Of a stretch of 64,000 nucleotides of DNA, positions 61,474 to 64,000 are shown one piece after another (position 1 is the stretch's first letter; every line of letters begins with the position of its first letter). The translations under genes and the position numbers were made by a program. This stretch comes from an uncultured Clostridia bacterium (GTDB lineage: Bacteria > Bacillota > Clostridia > Peptostreptococcales > Anaerovoracaceae). The notes beneath the pieces are model-generated. The model saw only the letters and a program-made list of their open reading frames with translations. It made no database searches and was not told the origin of the DNA. The DNA lies in the NCBI GenBank assembly GCA_934234035.1, contig CAKQHH010000004.1, positions 1 through 64,000 on the forward strand. The letters run 5' to 3'.

Positions 61474-64000
61474 TTATTTCTTGAAGTACTCCACTGCGGA
61501 TTCGAACAGCTTCAAATCGAACTCACCCGGTACGTTGCGGTACAGGCCTTTTCCGATTCTTTCCGAGTGTCCCATCTTACCCAAAATTCTGCCGTCCGGA
61601 GACAGGAGTCCTTCAATTGCCATAACGGATCCGTTTGGATTGTACTGAATATCCATACTTGGATTACCGTCAAGGTCCACATACTGGGTGAGGATTTGAC
61701 CGTTGCTGATGAGCACATCCAGGTCATCCTCATTTGCCACGAACTTACCTTCGCCGTGAGAAATCGGAACGGTCACGATGTCGCCTACCGCTGCCTTTCT
61801 CATCCACGGAGATTTCGTGGAGCATACTTTGGTGCACACCAGCTTGGACTGGTGACGACCGATATCGTTAAATGTCAGGGTCGGGCTGTCCGGCGTCTGC
61901 ATGGAAATTTGTCCGTACGGCAGCAATCCCAGCTTAATCAGGGCCTGGAAGCCGTTGCAGATTCCGATCATCAGACCGTCTCTGTCATTCAGCATTTTCA
62001 TCACTTCTTCCTTCACGCCTTCATTTCGGAAGAAGGAGGTGATGAACTTTCCGGAACCATCCGGTTCATCGGCGCCGGAGAAACCACCCGGGATGAAAAT
62101 CGCCTGGGATCTTCCGATTGCCGTCCGGAAATCCTCCACGGACTTCTTCAATGTATCTGCGGTCAGGTTGTTGATTACGAAAATTTCCGCTTCGCCGCCG
62201 GCATTTTCAACTGCCTTCGCCGAATCGTATTCACAGTTCGTGCCCGGGAATACCGGAATCAGGAAATGTGGTTTTGCAACGGCCACTCTCGGCTCGCTGT
62301 TGTCTCTGGAGCGGTAGGATACCTCTGCCGGGATGTCCTTCTCGTTATCGCTGTGGAAGGTATAGATGGATTCCAGCTTCGACTCGTATTCCCGATTCAT
62401 CTCTACCAGACGGATATGGCCTTCGCCGCAGACGATGGATTCTCTGTTCAAGGTCTTACCCAGAACCTCCATATCATCGGTCACGTCCACACCGCTGTTC
62501 AGTTCAACCACAAATGCACCGTACTTGTATCCGAAAATATCTCTCATTCCATACTTCCGGTCGAATTCGAAACCGATTTCGTTTCCGATGCACATCTTGT
62601 ACACGGCCTCGGCCAGGCCGCCGTATCCCGGCGTGTAGCATGCCGCAACCGCACCCTGCTCTACCAGCCGGTTCAGCTCTTCGAAGTTCTCCAGGATGGA
62701 TTCTGCGGTTGGCAGACCGTCCGGTCCGATTTCCGGCTCCAGTAAAATAACGTTGTGTCCTCTGCCCTTGAATTCCGGGGATACCACGCGATCCAATTTC
62801 TCGGTGGTTACCGCGAAGGAAATCAAGGTTGGCGGTACGTGAATATCTTCAAACGTTCCGCTCATGGAGTCCTTACCGCCGATGGCACCGACGCCCAGCT
62901 CCATCTGAGCGCGGAATGCACCCAGTACAGCCGAAAGGGCGGTTCCCCAAGCCACATCGTTGCTGCCCAGCTTCTCGAAGTATTCCTGAAGGCTGAGGTA
63001 CACGTGTTCGAACTTGGCACCGGTTGCAATCAGCTTGCAGATACTCTCTACAATGGAGAGGTATGCGCCGTGGTACGGGCTCTTCTCAGAAATGTACGGA
63101 TTGAATCCGTATGCCATCATGGAGACCGTCTTCACATCCTGATCTCTGTGGATGACCGGGATCTTGTGAACCATTGCCTGAATCGGGGTCTTCTGGTAGC
63201 GTCCGCCGTAAGGCATCAACACCGAACCTCTGCCGATGGTGGAGTCAAAACGCTCCGCTAAACCTCTCTTGGAGCATACGTTCAGGTCGGCCGCCAGTTC
63301 CTTCATTCCTTCGTAGAATTTTGCCGGAATCTTCTTCTCAAACTTCTGCGCGTGTTCGATAACCGCATCGGCCTTCTTCTCCGCACCGTTGGTATCCAGG
63401 AATGCTCTGGAAATGTTTACGATTTCCTGACCCTTGAAGTTCATCACCAAGGAAGGCTCTTCCGTTACTTCTGCCACAACGGTCGCTTCCAGGTTCTCGG
63501 AAATTGCCAGTTCCTTGAATGTTTCCACATCCTCGGCTGCAACAACCACCGCCATTCTCTCCTGGGATTCGCTGATCGCCAGTTCGGTTCCGTCCAGACC
63601 GTCGTACTTCTTCGGTACGTTGTCCAGCGTCACGCGAAGTCCGTCTGCCAGCTCTCCGATGGCAACGGATACACCGCCGGCACCGAAGTCGTTGCAGCGC
63701 TTAATCAGCGTGGTTGCCGCCGGGTTGCGGAACAGTCTCTGAATCTTCCGTTCCTCCGGTGCGTTACCCTTCTGAACCTCTGCGCCGCAGCTTTCCAGAG
63801 ATTCTTCGCTGTGGGATTTGGAAGATCCGGTGGCTCCGCCGATTCCGTCTCTTCCGGTCCGTCCGCCCAGCAGGATAATCTGATCTCCCGCAGCCGGACG
63901 CTCTCTTCGAATATTCTCCGCCGGTGCCGCACCAACGACTGCGCCGACTTCCATTCTCTTTGCCACATAACCCGGATGATAGATCTCATCCACCAGTCCG
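61474..64000 (-). CDS. purL: Phosphoribosylformylglycinamidine synthase (PurL), C-terminal part
   Basis: The frame is open to the right edge, so the N-terminal portion is outside the window. The visible 840 residues include the second synthetase-like half (DFGAGGVSVAIGELADGLRV, GAIGGKDSMSGTFEDIHVPP) and a fused glutamine amidotransferase: FPGTNCEYDSAKAVENAGGE, GICNGFQALIKLG with nucleophile Cys, and SHGEGKFVANE with the His-Glu pair. This single-chain PurL is common in Clostridia and proteobacteria. It makes FGAM in purine synthesis. Confidence 0.95.
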   Translation of the reverse strand, partial: GLVDEIYHPGYVAKRMEVGAVVGAAPAENIRRERPAAGDQIILLGGRTGRDGIGGATGSSKSHSEESLESCGAEVQKGNAPEERKIQRLFRNPAATTLIKRCNDFGAGGVSVAIGELADGLRVTLDNVPKKYDGLDGTELAISESQERMAVVVAAEDVETFKELAISENLEATVVAEVTEEPSLVMNFKGQEIVNISRAFLDTNGAEKKADAVIEHAQKFEKKIPAKFYEGMKELAADLNVCSKRGLAERFDSTIGRGSVLMPYGGRYQKTPIQAMVHKIPVIHRDQDVKTVSMMAYGFNPYISEKSPYHGAYLSIVESICKLIATGAKFEHVYLSLQEYFEKLGSNDVAWGTALSAVLGAFRAQMELGVGAIGGKDSMSGTFEDIHVPPTLISFAVTTEKLDRVVSPEFKGRGHNVILLEPEIGPDGLPTAESILENFEELNRLVEQGAVAACYTPGYGGLAEAVYKMCIGNEIGFEFDRKYGMRDIFGYKYGAFVVELNSGVDVTDDMEVLGKTLNRESIVCGEGHIRLVEMNREYESKLESIYTFHSDNEKDIPAEVSYRSRDNSEPRVAVAKPHFLIPVFPGTNCEYDSAKAVENAGGEAEIFVINNLTADTLKKSVEDFRTAIGRSQAIFIPGGFSGADEPDGSGKFITSFFRNEGVKEEVMKMLNDRDGLMIGICNGFQALIKLGLLPYGQISMQTPDSPTLTFNDIGRHQSKLVCTKVCSTKSPWMRKAAVGDIVTVPISHGEGKFVANEDDLDVLISNGQILTQYVDLDGNPSMDIQYNPNGSVMAIEGLLSPDGRILGKMGHSERIGKGLYRNVPGEFDLKLFESAVEYFKK

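Noticed and set aside
61567..62745. Plus-strand frame opposite purL
   Set aside because: It is a shadow of the strongly conserved purL.

Overview
The window looks like a chromosomal segment of a low-to-moderate GC anaerobic Bacillota, most likely a member of the class Clostridia. Grounds are a butyrate kinase, a single-chain PurL with a fused glutaminase domain, clostridial-type regulators (LytTR/AgrC-like pair, PucR, M78-fused XRE), strong GGAGG ribosome binding sites and a tmRNA tag ending in NFALAA. Placement below class level is not supported.

Region 1 (1-14.8 kb) is accessory metabolism interrupted by defence genes. A partial DUF4143 ATPase is followed by a PucR regulator, a DUF917 protein, an NCS1 permease and an M29-type aminopeptidase, all on the plus strand; this looks like a nucleobase/hydantoin or related N-heterocycle utilisation operon. 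An AT-rich island (6.3-11.0 kb, minus strand) then carries a KAP P-loop NTPase and a compact four-gene HpaII-like restriction-modification operon: XRE controller, Vsr nickase, C5 methyltransferase and HpaII-family endonuclease. Beyond it lie an amidohydrolase, a GltS-like transporter and a divergent XRE regulator.

Region 2 (14.8-36 kb) is a patchwork of small transport and peptide/amino-acid modules on the minus strand. It holds a CpXC zinc protein, an XRE-M78 protein, an M20 peptidase with a split GATE-domain transporter and divergent regulator, and a TetR-controlled pair of unknown membrane proteins with visible shared operators. It also holds a flavodoxin-like reductase, GNAT proteins, two MFS transporters, a DUF2520 dehydrogenase-like protein, a PatB-type C-S lyase beside a polar amino-acid ABC transporter whose ATPase is fused to a GNAT domain, and a PepX-like S15 peptidase. 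The gaps are rich in long palindromes, including an 86-bp tandem array (26.6-27.1 kb) and a dense palindrome/direct-repeat cluster (23.5-24.1 kb).

Region 3 (36-41.3 kb) is sparse: palindromes, a DUF2500 protein, a RelBE-type toxin-antitoxin pair with a clear promoter, and a LytTR response regulator with an AgrC-like kinase.

Region 4 (41.4-64 kb) is conserved core genome. It contains ssrA (tmRNA), smpB, lepB and an RluC/D-type pseudouridine synthase; then pncB; then a long minus-strand run of AI-2E-type permease, ftsE, ftsX, an EnvC-like M23 protein, recJ, a CtpA-type protease, a PPTase, recX, a phosphoesterase, pyrimidine-nucleoside phosphorylase, a lipid kinase and a D,D-carboxypeptidase. 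It ends with cdd, tuf preceded by tRNA-Thr under a near-consensus promoter, butyrate kinase, and purL running off the right edge.

The least explained signals are the interspersed palindrome families, the 86-bp array upstream of an MFS gene, the ABC-GNAT fusion, and the compact HpaII-type R-M operon that seems to have landed between two catabolic modules.
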